Assembly (NCBI GenBank): GCA_017619795.1
Contig: JAFZRP010000104.1
Coordinates: 1 to 64,000, forward strand
Origin: Treponema sp.
Lineage (GTDB): Bacteria; Spirochaetota; Spirochaetia; Treponematales; Treponemataceae
Direction: 5' to 3'
DNA length: 64,000 nt
Shown here: one piece after another, positions 24,022 to 37,300 of the stretch
Position numbering within the stretch: position 1 is the stretch's first letter
Layout: each line of letters starts with the position of its first letter
Notes under the pieces: generated by a model
What the model was told of the DNA's origin: nothing
What the model saw: the letters and a program-made list of their open reading frames with translations, nothing else
Database searches by the model: none
Made by a program: the position numbers and the translations under genes

Positions 24022-25947
24022 ATGAAAAAAGTTTTTGCAATGATTCTGGCTGCATTTATTGCGGTTTCAGGATTTACATTAGAAATAAATGTTAAAGCTT
24101 CCCCAGGAGCTTTCTTCCCATTTCTTTCATCTGGCGAACAAAAATATGCGGCTGCCGGTGGAGGAGCTTTCATTGATACAGGAATTACTCTTTTTAGTTA
24201 TCTGAATGTTGGTCCAGAATTCGGTATTCAAATTCTTCCAAAAAGCAATAAAGAGGAGTTAAAAGATGAAGAAGATCCTCTTTTTATTATGGTACCGGTT
24301 GGAGTTCAGGTAGGAGCTCTTATTTATCCATTTTCACGTATGGAAATGGGAGCCGGAATTGCTTTTGGAGCATATGCTGGCTTTACAAATGGTAAATCAC
24401 ACTATGCACCGTGGTACCGTGCTTATGCCGATATGGATTTCCGAATCAATACAAAGCTTTCTGTTGGTTTGAATGTTTCCTGGTTTGACTGTCAGTATAA
24501 TACTTACTGGGGTAATTCACCGGCAGCAGGACTTACTGCAGGTCTTGTAATTAATTATAAGTTTGATACAAAGAAAGCTTCCGGTAATGTTGATGCAGAA
24601 ATTGACTGCGAGGAAAGTGTATTCCCGCTTTTGTATACTATCTATAAGAATAATCCGTTCGGTACAATTACAGTAAATAATCACGAAACAGCAGAAATAA
24701 GAAACGTAGTTGTTAAATTCCGTTCGGAAGGTTATACGTCATCAGAGCTTGAATGCGGTACAATAAAGATGATTCACAAACACCGCAGCGAAAGTGTTGC
24801 CTTCTGTGCTGACTTTAACGAAAAGCTTCTCCGCTTCTCTGAAAATGGACAGATTTCGGGCGAAATTGTAATTGAATATGAGCTTTTGGGAGATGAAAAA
24901 GTTTCTGTAGTTCCTGTAACAGTCTCTGTATATAACAGAAATACAGTACGCTGGTTTGACCCTGCAATGATTTCCAGCTTTGTTAATACAAGTTCACAGG
25001 AAGTTCTTGAGTTCTCTAAATATGCTGTTGGTGTAGCAAGAAACCATCTGCGCACCGGTTTGAACAGAAACCTTCAGTTCTCAATGTATCTTTTTGAAGG
25101 AATTAATACAGCGGGAATTGCTTACGAGAATACTTCAGATACCCCTTACGATACCGTTCACCTTGATTCTAATATTCTTGATTACGTTCAGTATCCATAT
25201 CAGACAATTACTTACCGCTCTGGAGATAAGGATGATGTTGGTATTCTTTATCTTTCTATGCTTGAAGCTGTAGGTATCGGTTCAGCTTATATTCCAATGG
25301 CAGACGATTTTATTGTAGCCGTTCTGCTTGGAGATGACAGCAATTCAATTAGAAATATGTTTGACGGTACAGACCGCATTCTTATAGTAGATGGTAAGGT
25401 ATGGCTTCCTCTTTCAATGGCAGAAATTGGCAAAGGCTTTATTGCAAGCTGGGGTAAGGGCGTAGAACTTGTTCAGAATGCAATAGAAATGGAAGAGGAT
25501 CTTGATTTTATTGTCGTTTCCGATGCCTGGCAGATGTATCCGCCATCTGGCTTCAGTACAGGCGAAAGCAATGTAAAGATGCCTTCGGAAAGAGTTCTTG
25601 CGGCAACTGTTGATAATGTACTTTCACAGTACATAAATCAGGAGTTTGGACCGAAAATATCAGAGGTACAGTATCGCATAAAAACAGAAGGCGCTTCGTC
25701 TGATTTGTATAATCAGCTTGGTATGCTTTATGTTCGTGCAGGCTTGTACCAGAATGCTATGGCAGTATACGAGGTTTCGGCAAAAATGGGTTCTATTCCT
25801 GCCATGAATAATCTTGGTAACATTTGTACCATTCTAAATGACTATAAAGCAGCCTTGGGATGGTATAAAAAGGTTATAGAACTTGACCCTACAAATGCAA
25901 CGGCACTCAGAAATCTTGAGAGAATTGCCGCTGAGTTGGAAAACTAG
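24022..25947 (+). CDS. Barrel protein with inactive transglutaminase-like domain and TPR tail
   Basis: About 641 residues from the ATG at 24022, which directly begins a signal peptide (MKKVFAMILAAFIAVSGFT); a GTG at 23980 would add 14 unlikely residues. Residues about 25-185 form alternating amphipathic strands with aromatic ends, like an outer-membrane barrel. A beta-sandwich follows. Residues about 380-430 align with the transglutaminase-like core of the next gene, but the nucleophile is Lys403 (GDKDDVG in place of GDCDDLS) and the histidine position is Asp (ADDFIVAV for GHIFMAF). TPR hairpins end the protein (LYNQLGMLYVRAGLYQNAM, AMNNLGNICTILNDYKAALGWYKKV). Probably a non-catalytic partner of its paralog. 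Confidence 0.75.
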   Translation: MKKVFAMILAAFIAVSGFTLEINVKASPGAFFPFLSSGEQKYAAAGGGAFIDTGITLFSYLNVGPEFGIQILPKSNKEELKDEEDPLFIMVPVGVQVGALIYPFSRMEMGAGIAFGAYAGFTNGKSHYAPWYRAYADMDFRINTKLSVGLNVSWFDCQYNTYWGNSPAAGLTAGLVINYKFDTKKASGNVDAEIDCEESVFPLLYTIYKNNPFGTITVNNHETAEIRNVVVKFRSEGYTSSELECGTIKMIHKHRSESVAFCADFNEKLLRFSENGQISGEIVIEYELLGDEKVSVVPVTVSVYNRNTVRWFDPAMISSFVNTSSQEVLEFSKYAVGVARNHLRTGLNRNLQFSMYLFEGINTAGIAYENTSDTPYDTVHLDSNILDYVQYPYQTITYRSGDKDDVGILYLSMLEAVGIGSAYIPMADDFIVAVLLGDDSNSIRNMFDGTDRILIVDGKVWLPLSMAEIGKGFIASWGKGVELVQNAIEMEEDLDFIVVSDAWQMYPPSGFSTGESNVKMPSERVLAATVDNVLSQYINQEFGPKISEVQYRIKTEGASSDLYNQLGMLYVRAGLYQNAMAVYEVSAKMGSIPAMNNLGNICTILNDYKAALGWYKKVIELDPTNATALRNLERIAAELEN

Positions 25948-25955
25948 GAGTTTTT

Positions 25956-28367
25956 GTGTCAGGAAAGAGAGCCAAAAGCTTACGAAGAAAAAATGTTCCT
26001 CCTAAAAAGTTATTAGCACTTTGTGCAGGACTTTGTCTTTCCAGTGTTCCTCTTGCTGCTGAAAACGAGTTTCTTACAAGTGCCTTTGCTTCTTTTTCAA
26101 TGCCGTTTATAGAGAATAAAACTCAGACTTTGGATTATGGAATTGGTGGTGGCTTAAGATTTACATACCGTCCTGTAAAGTTTATAAATCTCTTTGCTCA
26201 AGGTGAATATATTTCTATGGCGTTTCCTTCTGGAAAAGATATAGACAGTATGGATCCAATGACTATTATAAGCGGTTCAATCGGAGCTGGATATCATTTT
26301 GCAGTTACAGACCGTTTTGCTATAGATTTGAATGCTAATGGTGGTGTTTATAGAGCTGTTTATACGGATGAGACTAGTGAAGATCATACGACAAATGCCT
26401 TTACAGCAGGAGTAACTCTTGGTTTTTCTTATAATGTATCTCCAATTGTTTCAATAGATACTGCTGTTTCAGGCTCGCATTATGTAGGCAGCGTTAAGAT
26501 AAACGGCGCCGCAGCACCTGGTCTTACAGTCAATATCACTCAGTTGTTTAACAGTGCAACTAAAGTAGATATGAATGTTGATTCGCTTGCTCCTGTTTTC
26601 CCGGCTCTTTATTCCTGGTACGAAAAAAATCCTTTTGGCAAGGTAACAATCACAAATAACGAAGATTCAGCAATTACAGATATTACCGTAAGCTTTTTCC
26701 AGCCACAGTATATGGCTCATGCAAAAGAGTGTATAAATATCCGTAAAATAGAAAAGGGCGAAAGTGCAGAGGTTGATTTGCTCGCATTCTTTAACGAACA
26801 GATGCTTGAGCTTACCGAAATGGCACAGACAAACAGTATTGTAGTAGTAAATTACTTGTGTCTTGGTCAGAAACGTACAAAAACCTTCTCGCTCGATGTT
26901 CCAGTATATGGAAGAAACAATATGTCCTGGGACGATGACCGTCGTGCCGCAGTATTTGTTTCTTCAAAAGACCCTGCTGCCATGCGTTTTGCAAAGCATG
27001 TTACAAGTATTGTCCGCGAAAAAGAGTGGGAATCTATACCTGTAAACATTCAGTATGCAATGGGTATTTTCGAAGCCTTGAATCAGTTTGGAATTAATTA
27101 TGTAATTGACCCTTCATCTGCGTTCGAAGACAACGTAGGTACAGCTTCCATAGACTTTTTGCAGTTCCCGTACCAGACACTTATGTTCAAGGGCGGCGAC
27201 TGTGACGACCTTTCAATTTTGGTTTGTTCACTTTTTGAAGCAGTTGGTATAAGAACTGCGTTTATTACAATTCCTGGACATATTTTTATGGCTTTTGATT
27301 CCGGTATGACAGTACCAGAGGCAGACGAAATACTTAAGAGTCTTGGAAATTATATAGAATTGGACGGTGAAGTTTGGGTTCCTCTCGAAATCACTCTTTC
27401 TGACGAAGGTTTCTTTAAGGCCTACCGCTATGGTGCACGAGAATGGAACAAAGCATATGCCGAAGGAACCTCTGCAATTTACAGAATGCAGGATTCCTGG
27501 GAGATTTATCCTCCGATAAGTGTACCTGGTGCTACCGCAAAGTTTACGCTGCCAACTAAAAAACAGGTTGCCGTTTCCTTTGAAAAGAGCGTAGACCAGT
27601 GGAGCAATGCAGAATTGAAGAATATGCTTAGCGATATGCCTGTTATGCTCGCCGAAAATACAGATGATTCTAATAATACAGAAACAAATAATATAGAACA
27701 AAATCCATTTGCTGTAGATTCTTTATTTGAAGTTCTTGCACTTTCCGGTCAGGAAATTGCAATGAAGACTATAGAAGATATAACAGCAGAAAGTCGAAAT
27801 ATATCGGATCTTGAACGTACAACAAAGCTTGCAGAGCTGTACAGCGAAGAAGATGATGATGATTATGACTTAGATGATTTTGGAGATGACGGTATTATTC
27901 TTCCACCGGTTATAGCAGTAGATGTTCTTGGACCTGAAGAACTTGGAATTACTTTGGACGGACAGGTTACTGGAATTGCTAAAAAGACAGAAGACAAAAC
28001 AACAGAAAAGACTAAAACTCAAACAGATGACAAAACTCTTGTAGCAAAGCTTGATGTAAAGACTACTCACGAAAAAGTGCTTCCAGACAGAGATTTGCCT
28101 TCAAATATCAAGCCTGTTGATAAAACTCCTGTTTTAACGGATAATGTAAAGACTGATACTACATCAAAGAAATTAGATACAGCCGAAGATACATCTGTGA
28201 GTGTGGGCGTAGATGTAACTGTACCTACTGATAAAACTGTTCAACAAAAAATAAAGCCAATACACATTCCTGGTCTGCTTGTAAAAGCAATTGCTGCAAT
28301 AGCGCTTGCAGTAGCAGCACTTATAGGTATATTTATCGCAAAAAAGCAAAAAAGTAATGAGGAATAA
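25956..28367 (+). CDS. Barrel protein with intact transglutaminase-like domain and C-terminal membrane helix
   Basis: 803 residues from a GTG at 25956, with TAGGAG overlapping the stop of the previous gene. A signal peptide (KKLLALCAGLCLSSVPLAA) follows a basic n-region. Residues about 35-190 are barrel-like strands (GIGGGLRFTYRPVKFINLFAQGEY begins one). The transglutaminase/protease-like core has Cys416 in GGDCDDLS, His442 in PGHIFMAFD and an Asp in ELDGEVW, so the triad looks complete. A Lys/Asp/Thr-rich linker (about 620-770) leads to a hydrophobic helix (about 772-795) and the tail KKQKSNEE. It directly precedes the giant lipoprotein, a candidate substrate. Confidence 0.78.
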   Translation: MSGKRAKSLRRKNVPPKKLLALCAGLCLSSVPLAAENEFLTSAFASFSMPFIENKTQTLDYGIGGGLRFTYRPVKFINLFAQGEYISMAFPSGKDIDSMDPMTIISGSIGAGYHFAVTDRFAIDLNANGGVYRAVYTDETSEDHTTNAFTAGVTLGFSYNVSPIVSIDTAVSGSHYVGSVKINGAAAPGLTVNITQLFNSATKVDMNVDSLAPVFPALYSWYEKNPFGKVTITNNEDSAITDITVSFFQPQYMAHAKECINIRKIEKGESAEVDLLAFFNEQMLELTEMAQTNSIVVVNYLCLGQKRTKTFSLDVPVYGRNNMSWDDDRRAAVFVSSKDPAAMRFAKHVTSIVREKEWESIPVNIQYAMGIFEALNQFGINYVIDPSSAFEDNVGTASIDFLQFPYQTLMFKGGDCDDLSILVCSLFEAVGIRTAFITIPGHIFMAFDSGMTVPEADEILKSLGNYIELDGEVWVPLEITLSDEGFFKAYRYGAREWNKAYAEGTSAIYRMQDSWEIYPPISVPGATAKFTLPTKKQVAVSFEKSVDQWSNAELKNMLSDMPVMLAENTDDSNNTETNNIEQNPFAVDSLFEVLALSGQEIAMKTIEDITAESRNISDLERTTKLAELYSEEDDDDYDLDDFGDDGIILPPVIAVDVLGPEELGITLDGQVTGIAKKTEDKTTEKTKTQTDDKTLVAKLDVKTTHEKVLPDRDLPSNIKPVDKTPVLTDNVKTDTTSKKLDTAEDTSVSVGVDVTVPTDKTVQQKIKPIHIPGLLVKAIAAIALAVAALIGIFIAKKQKSNEE

Positions 28368-28370
28368 TAA

Positions 28371-31300
28371 ATGAAGAAGTTTATCGTATTTTGTTTATGT
28401 CTTATCACATTATCTATGTTTTCATGTAAGTTATGGATGAGTGATGATAACTTTTTTACGGATATTGAAAAAGAAGTAAAAGTAGCAAAAGCGGAAAAAA
28501 TAAACGTTTATGTCGGCTATGCAATGACCCGACAGGGAAAAACAACTCCTGATGGAAACGATATCTTTAAGGTAGAAGTTCCTCACGAAATCTCGGCAGT
28601 AACAGAGCCGGAATACGGTTTTGTACGCTGGGCTGCGTTTACAACAAACTATCTTTCAACAACAGACCAGAGTAAAAACAAAGAAATCTATTTTATTGAT
28701 GATGAAGATTACGAAGCTCGAATTAAGCCGAATGAATTAACAGAAGACATAGTTTCTTTTGAAGATGTATTAGATAAGGATGGAAAAAAAGTTGAGGGAG
28801 CAGCAACTGTAACAATCCACAAACCACGTAACGACATCTATCTTGTACCAATCATAGCACAGAGACCAACCATTTCTCTTACAATTCCTGCAAAAGGAAG
28901 CAGCGGCGTTGTAAAAAACATGTCTATCCGAATTAACTTTACAAAGCCAATGGATACAGATTCCTTTAAAAATGAAATAAGCGGCGAATACGATAAAATT
29001 GTTATTACACAGGGTATTCAAACCTTCCTTCCTGATGGTGGAATTGACTTTAACGATGAAAATATTACCGATCGCTTTGAGTTGTCAGATTCAATGTTCA
29101 GTGCGAACAAGAAGATGATTACCCTTAAGTTTAAGGAAGAATACATTTCCGAAGGTTACGATTCTCAGTCATCTGTAACAATCACAATTTCAAGGGAAGT
29201 AAGAGATATCTTCGGTTTTGAAATGACAGATGATAACGAAATCAGCTTTACTGTAGGAAGTAAGAAAGACTCTCTTGCACCTCGTATTACCTGGCTTTCT
29301 GCTGGTCCTGATAAGAACTTCGAAGCGTTCCAGGGTGTATATAAGGATGTTGGTTCTATTGATAACCTTGGACAGAAGACAAGAGTTAAGATGGAGGGTG
29401 CAAGCCTTGCTCCAACAAATGATATAGAAGATACCTTCTACGATAATTATGTTCCAAACCGCATTGGTAAGGATTCTAGCCTTATCCTGCGTGTATTTGC
29501 AGAAGACCTTGCCGGTTCAGGTTCAGGACAGAGTCTTGACGGTATTGAATCTGATGTTACCCGAATTGGTATTCGTGCTAAGCATCTGTACAATTCAGAC
29601 GGAACAGCAGACAAAGACGCTAAGATGACCGATATTGAGTACCAGGTATACGTACCTCAGACAAACGGAACATCACTCAGCGGTTCTTACCGTGACCTTG
29701 TAAATAATGCAAATGCAATGTTACCTGAAGGCTCAGATACTCTCGATTCTTCTTACGGAACCTTGTTCGAATACGATATTTCTAAGATGCCAGACGGTCT
29801 TATCCAGGTTGATGTTGCAGCCGTAGACCAGGTAGGTAATATCGGATTCTTCGATGGTGGTAATGAATCTACAGAATACGGTAACGCTTGGACAACATTG
29901 TTCATTGTAAAAGATACAACTCCTCCAGATGCAGATGCAAATAAGGGTTATGTACAGGCTGATTTGCACGTTGTTCCTAACGGACGCGGTATGTTCAATG
30001 CTGAATACTACAAGAAGCTTGCTGTTATTGAATCTAATGCAGGTGCAATTAAGGATAAGGGTAACCACAGACTTGTTGCTCCTAACTCAGAGCTTAAGTG
30101 GATTGTAAACCCAGGTTCAGACACAACATGGATTAACTCTATTACTGCAGACAGTACTAAGTGGAAGCTTGTATCAGAAGGCTACAAGCCTGCTGAATCT
30201 TCATTGCCAGAGGTAGACGGTCCGGTAGACTTTACTTACGCACTCATGGATAACCTTGGAAACATTTCCGAAGCAGTTATCTTCAATTCTGTAACTTACG
30301 ATAATACAATCCCAACTCTTGAAGCACTCAAGATTCAGGGTATTAACGGTTACATCAGCACAAGTATTACCGGTAACATTCTTGAAAATCAGATACTGTA
30401 TATCCCTGTTTCTGATGAAACTGCCGGTCTTGAATCTATTGAGATTTCTACATCATGCATTAAGAATGAAGAAACATATCCTGAATATGATAAGCCGTTC
30501 GCAAGCGGAAGTCTTGTTGTTAAGGTTGATGATGTACCTGTTAAGTACACAGTTGACGGCAAGAAGCTCACACTTGAAAATACAATAATCGGTAACACTA
30601 CAGTAACAATCCAGGGACTCCAGATTGCAGATGCAGATAACGTAATAGACGATTCTACTTACAGAATAAGCGTAAGCGTAACAGATGCTGCCTTGAACAC
30701 AAGTGTTGTTAATACATGCGACATCAAGAACGACTCTACAGCTCCTGTAATCAATTACGTAAGAGTTAAGAATATTAATAGTGGTATTGTCGGCGACAGT
30801 GCAGAAGAGTTCTGGACAACAGAGGTTGAACCTAAGACAGCACTCTACATCAACCTTACAGAAACAAATACTGGTGCTAAGGTATTCGACTTTGCCGGTT
30901 CTACAATCAAGCTTACAAGCAATTCTGAACTCATCTGGAAGGAGGAATCTCTCCCAATCGAAATCGATACAGTTGCAAATAAACTTACAGTTACAGACGA
31001 ATATAAGACAGTTATAACACAGGCAACTGGCGGCGAAGTAATTATCACTAATGTTGAGCTTACAGAAGAGAACCGTGTAGTTCTTGCAATCAGTGACCTT
31101 GTAACAAATACTTCTGAACGAAAGAATAACTTCACACTCACAGATAACAGAACAATTGACTTGTTCAAGTATGATAGCGTAACTCCAAGTGTTAAGGCTG
31201 TAGTTCTTAAGGATCAGGCTCCTGGAACAGGCGGCGCTGCAGAAACAGGTTATACAGATAACGAATATGTAGAAGCAACCGTAAGTGTTGAAGCTACAGC

Positions 31301-34300
31301 TTCCGGTGTATACAAGCTTACAATTACCGGTGCAAGCTTCGATTCAACAACACTCGTAAACGGCAAGCAGTCTACAGATGCAACTGAAGGCTTCGAAATC
31401 TCTAGTGACGCTAGAACAATTACTCTCAGAACTAGCGGAAATAAGGTTAATAGAATCCTTAAGGGTACATTCGACATCAAGCTTGGAAACGTTAAGTTGC
31501 CGGCTAACGATGGAGATAAGAATGTAAGCTTCACAGTAACAAGTGTTGCTAACAGAACAAGCGACGAAACAGCAGATGCTCAGACTTCAATCAGACTCGA
31601 TAAGACAGCTCCTGTTTGGGACGGCGAAGGCGTATACGTTGCAGAAACAAATGCTTCTAGAAAAGCAAGTATTTACCCTCACGTAAGTACAAGCGCTGCC
31701 GGAAACGTTAAGATTGGCGGAACAGTATACTTCTATACTAAGGACGTAATTAACGTAGCAGCTGATATTATTGATACAAATAGAAAAGACGGTAACGTTG
31801 ACCTCTTCATTGACGGTACAACAACACCTGTTGCCGAATATAAGGATGTTGCTCCTGGCAAGCATACTGTATACGCAGTAGATAAGGCCGGTAACAAGTC
31901 TGCAGAAAAGATCTTCTATGTAGTTGGCGATACAGAAGGACCAGCCGCATTCGACGGATACGTTACATTCACAATGCCTGAGGGCGGAAACATCTACAGA
32001 GGAAATGCTCCAACAGAGGCTTCTGGTACAGCAACTCAGAACTATGTAATTAAGCAGAACGCTAAGCCATACCAGATTATTGTTAAGCTCTCTGGTGTAA
32101 CAAATAAGGCTGTTGATGTTCACGGAGTTGCACGTACAGCTCTCGACAGATTCACAGAGCTTGAACCTCAGATTGACAAGTCTCTTGTTGAATACTATGC
32201 ATTCTCTACAGACGGAAGCCAGGACTGGCAGCCAATCGACAACGGTACAATTACAATTGATCTGCCACTCACCGGCGATTGCACACCATACACTGTATAC
32301 CTCAAGGACGGTTGTGGTAACATCACTCAGTACACAGTACCTGTTAATTGGAAGGTAGACGGCAGCATAGTTCCTGGTGGAAAAGACATTAAGCACGATT
32401 CACTCTATCCAAATACTGCAGAAGATAAGCTCATTACATATTATAAGGGCAATACAACACCTGTATTCTCACTCATCAGCTTCAACGATACTTGTTACTA
32501 TCCAAATGATGAGACAGTTGAAGCCGGAATTAATAAGTCTACAGACAAGTACACATTAAAGAGCCGACTCCTTGCTTGGCCAAATAATGAAACAGTTCCT
32601 TCAAGAGCAGACTTCTACTCAAGCTCAATTGAAGCAAGCCGCTTCTCACCATGGTCATACCTCACACTTAAGACACCAGCCGATAAGTTCACAATGACTC
32701 ATAACTATCCTAAGTATGATGTAACAACCGCATTCAAGCTGTACTTTATTGTAGAAGACAAGCTTGGAAACTACACAATCACTCAGCTTAAGAATGAAAC
32801 AGACGGTACAGAGCTCTGGATGTACGATAATACTCCACCTTCAATTACAGTAGAAGCCGGTGCTAAGATTAATACAATTGACGGTACAAACTACTACAGT
32901 GATGTTTCAACTCTTTCTTTGAACATGACAGATACACAGTCTGGTATTGAATTTGATGGTGCTAGAAATTATACAGGTTCAGACGTTAAGAATACATTAC
33001 AGGCAGTTGAATACTCACTTGCTAACCTTGACCCACGCTCTGACTTTACATTCAAGATTAACGGTATTAAGGACTATGTACAGAACATAATGCCAGATAC
33101 AGAAGGCCTTAAAGTTAATTCTACGGCTAACTGGGTTAAACAGACAGCTCCAACTCTGCCAGATGAAGATGCTGCAATAATTATAACATATAACGGAATA
33201 GCAAACGGTACTTCTAATTACACTTCAAAACTGACTTCTGAATCAGACGGAAGCAGAAAGATAGAAGTTAAGTCTCCACGTTCTGTAACTGGACTCAAGT
33301 TCGGATTTAAGGTTACTTCTTGCGATACAGCAGACCTTCTTGGATGGATTATTACAACAGAACCTCTCACAAGCTTCGACGACTTCTATTCAAAGGACCG
33401 CGTTGGAACAGGCGAGGGCAAAGACATCACCGTACTTACAAGAAATGGTGATGACAAGTACGAATATATTTATACTAAGACAGATACAACTCAGAAGTGG
33501 GAAGAAATAGACAAAAAGATTCAGTACTTCTACGCAATCAACAGAGCAGGTCTTATCTGCCAGAAGCCAATTATTGTTGAGTTTGTAGAAAACCCAATCC
33601 CTGTAGTTTCTAACCTTGAATATACTGATGTTAAGACTCTTGAAAATGTAAACTACATCAAAGAAAGCACTACAATTAAGTTTGTAACAAGAAAAGATAT
33701 TCCAAATGATGATGTTTCTCAGAATGAAACAGTTGCAATTACAAAGCTGGAGTTCTACAAAGGCAATGATCGTGTTCTTACAAAAGACTTTACAGCAGCT
33801 CCTTTAACCGAGTACACATTAACTGCTGCCGAAGCAACTGTAATTCCAGTACTTTATGATAATGAACTTACAGTTAAGCTTTATACAGCTACAGAAGAAT
33901 CTATAAAATATGAATTGACAGATTCTGAACAGGGACTTGCTTCAAGCAACGTATGGCGATACGACGGTATTGCTCCTGTAATTAATTCTATAAAGGTTAA
34001 GAATATTAACAGTGCAATAGAAGGAACTAAGGCAGAAGAATACTGGACAACAGAAACAACTCCACAGACAGCTCTCTACATCAACCTTACAGAAGTAAAT
34101 ACCGGTGCAAAAATCTTTGACTTTGCCGGTTCTACAGTTAAGCTTAGAGAAGACACAGTATTAACCTGGGACGGAGCAAATCTGCCAATTGAAGTAGATA
34201 CAGAAGCTAACAAGCTTACAATTACAGACGATACTAAGACTGTAAAGACTGCCGCTACTGGTGGACAGGTTGTAATCAGTAACTTTGACCTTGACCAGAC

Positions 34301-37300
34301 TGCTACAGGAAACAGCATAAAGCTTGTAATAAGCGACTATGTAATAAATCCTTCTGCACAAAAGTCAAACTTTGTTCTTGAAGATAATACAGATATTACT
34401 CTGTTTAAATATGATGGTGAAACACCAGCTGTTACTTCCGTAACTCTTACAGACCGTGCTATAGGCGAGGGTGGAAATGCAGAAGTTGGATTTACTAACG
34501 AAGAATATATAAATGCAAGCGTAGGTATTTCTCCAACAATTTCTGGTGTATCTAAGATTACGGTAATTGGCGCAGAGTTTGATGCAACAACAACTGTAAA
34601 CGATAAGAACGCTGGCGATGCATCCGCAGGCTTTGCAATTTCTGCAGACAAAAAGACAATCACTTTACGAACAAGCGGTAATACAGAAAACAGAATCCTC
34701 AGAGGAAATCAGACAATCACAATAGAAAACGTTAAGCTTCCTTCTGGTGATGGCGATAAGAATGTAAGCTTTACCGTAACAAGCCTTGCAGACAGAACAA
34801 GTGTTGCTAAAGAAGCTTCTATAAGACTTGATATGACAAATCCTGCCTGGGTAGGAGACGGTGTATTTGTCGGTGAAAATGCAGATACAACAAAGATTTA
34901 TCCTCACTCAAGCACAAGTGCCAGCGGAAACATTAAGATTTCTGATACAATTTACTTCTATACTAAAGATACAATTAACCTTGCCGCTAATGTTTCTGAT
35001 ACAAACAGAAAAGCTAACAATAAAGATTTGTGTATGGATGTTACCACTATTAATGATTCAACAAATCTTGTAATTAAGTTTGATGGAGTTACTCCTAATA
35101 GCCATACAATTTACGCGGTAGATAAAGCTGGTAATAGATCTGTAGGAAAAACATTCAATGTAGTTGGTGATACAGCAGATCCTGCTGATTTTGACGGTTA
35201 TATAACCTTTACAATGCCAACAGGCGGAAACATCTACAGAGGAAATGCCGATACAGAATCAACAAAGAACTATATTCTTAAAAAGAATGCAGATTATTAC
35301 AATATTCATGTAAAGCTTGGAACCGGCGTTGCTGCAACAGAAATAGACGTTAATGGCGCTAACCGCACAGCAAAGAGCAGATATGAACAGCTTTCTCCAT
35401 TAGCTGGTTCTTCTCCAATCGAGTATTATAAGATTACTGGTGATACAGTAACAGATAGTGAAACTATAAATACAGATTGGCTGCCAATTACATCAACTGG
35501 TGACCTTTTGATTTCATTGCCAAAGAATAGAGATTGTTCTCCTGTTACAATCTGGCTTAAGGACGGTTGTTCGAATATTTCTTCTACAATTGTTCCTGTA
35601 AACTGGTATGTAGATGGTAATGTTACAATTACAACAGTTGGCGACAGTAATATAAGCTATAGCCAGATTTATCCTAATACTGGCGACCAGAAGATGATAA
35701 CCTATTACAAGGGAGATACAACTCCATTTGTAAAACTTAACGGTTACAGCGACTCATGTTATTATCCAACAGAAGATACTCTTGTTACAGAAGATACTGC
35801 TGCTATTTCAACAGATCATTACACATTAAAGAGCCGAATCCTTGCATGGTCTAATAATGATACAGCACCATCACGCGCTGATTTTGATTCTACTACAATC
35901 GATTCTACACGCTTCTCTAACTGGGTATATTTGAGAGCTAAGAATGCAACAGAATCAATGGCTCAGGATATGCAGCATCATTATCCTAAGTACAATGTAT
36001 TGGCTGGATCAGAGTATAAGCTTTATTACATCATAGAAGACAAGCTTGGAAACTATAAGATAGAAAAGCTTAGAAATGCCACCTCAAATACAGAATTATG
36101 GATGTGGGATAATACACCACCTAGTATAACGGTAGAAACTGCCGGTAAAGTTAATACTGTAAGCGTAACCGAAGGAACAGATGAAGTTTCTTACAACTAT
36201 TACAGCGATGTTTCAACCTTATCATTAACAATAAATGATACTCAGTCTGGTATTGAATGGGATGGTTCAGCTCATTATGCAGATGCACAAGTAGAAAACG
36301 ATTTAACAGGAATTATATATTCTCTTAATGGAATAAATCCAGATAACGAAAGAAAACTTAAGATTAACGGTATTAAAGACTATGTAGAGAATATAATGCC
36401 AGATACAGATGGTCTTGCTTATAATACAAAGAATCTCTGGAAAAAGCAGACAACTCCGTCACTAGCTGCAGCTAATCCTGTAAGAGTATACAGTAAAGTA
36501 GGTGAGGTAAATGGTACTGTTACAGATGGTTATACCTATGAAACAAAAACAGAAGCAACAACTGCATCAACTCCAGATGGACAGAAGATTGAAGTAAAGG
36601 CTCCTCGTTCTATTACAAGCATGACCTTTGCCTTTAAGCTGGCTGTTTCTTCATCAAATATTACTGTAGATAATGAAGATTTGCTTGGCTGGATAATTAA
36701 GAATGAACCTATTTCAAGTTTTGCAAACTGGTATAATGCAAGCAATTCAGAAATAAATAAAACCGATGTTATAAGAAACACTGCAAATACAACAGAAAAT
36801 GAATATTTCTATACTTATACAAAATCTGCAGATGCTCAGTGGGAAGACAATGCTACAAAATTAAGATATTTCTATGCAGTAAATAGAGCAGGTCTTATCT
36901 GCCAGACTCCTATTATTGTAGAGTTTAAAGCAAACCCTGTTCCAAATATTGAAACTAGAACATATAACGAAGTAGAAACTTTTGAAAATATCAACTATCT
37001 AAAAGCTGATTCTACAATTACATTTACAACAACTGTACCGGTTACTAAGATTGAGTTCTATAAAGACGGAAATCTTGTTCTTACAAAATCAGAGGAAAAT
37101 ACTGCAAACTTCCCTGTATCTTCATATACACTTACAAATAGCGAAATATTATCAACCCTTACAGAAAATACTTTAACTGTGAAACTCTTTACAGCAACAG
37201 AAGAGTCTGCTCAGTATGTATTAACAGATTCAAGCCATGCGTCAAGCAATAAGTGGACTTATGATGATGTTAAACCTGAAATTAAGGAAATAAAAGTTGA

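Noticed and set aside
31587-32396. A 269-codon open frame on the - strand inside the giant gene
   Set aside because: It lies antisense to a conserved repeat of the + strand protein, has no ribosome binding site, and its composition (Cys, Val, Ser-rich) is that of a mirror frame of Thr/Asn-rich coding DNA.
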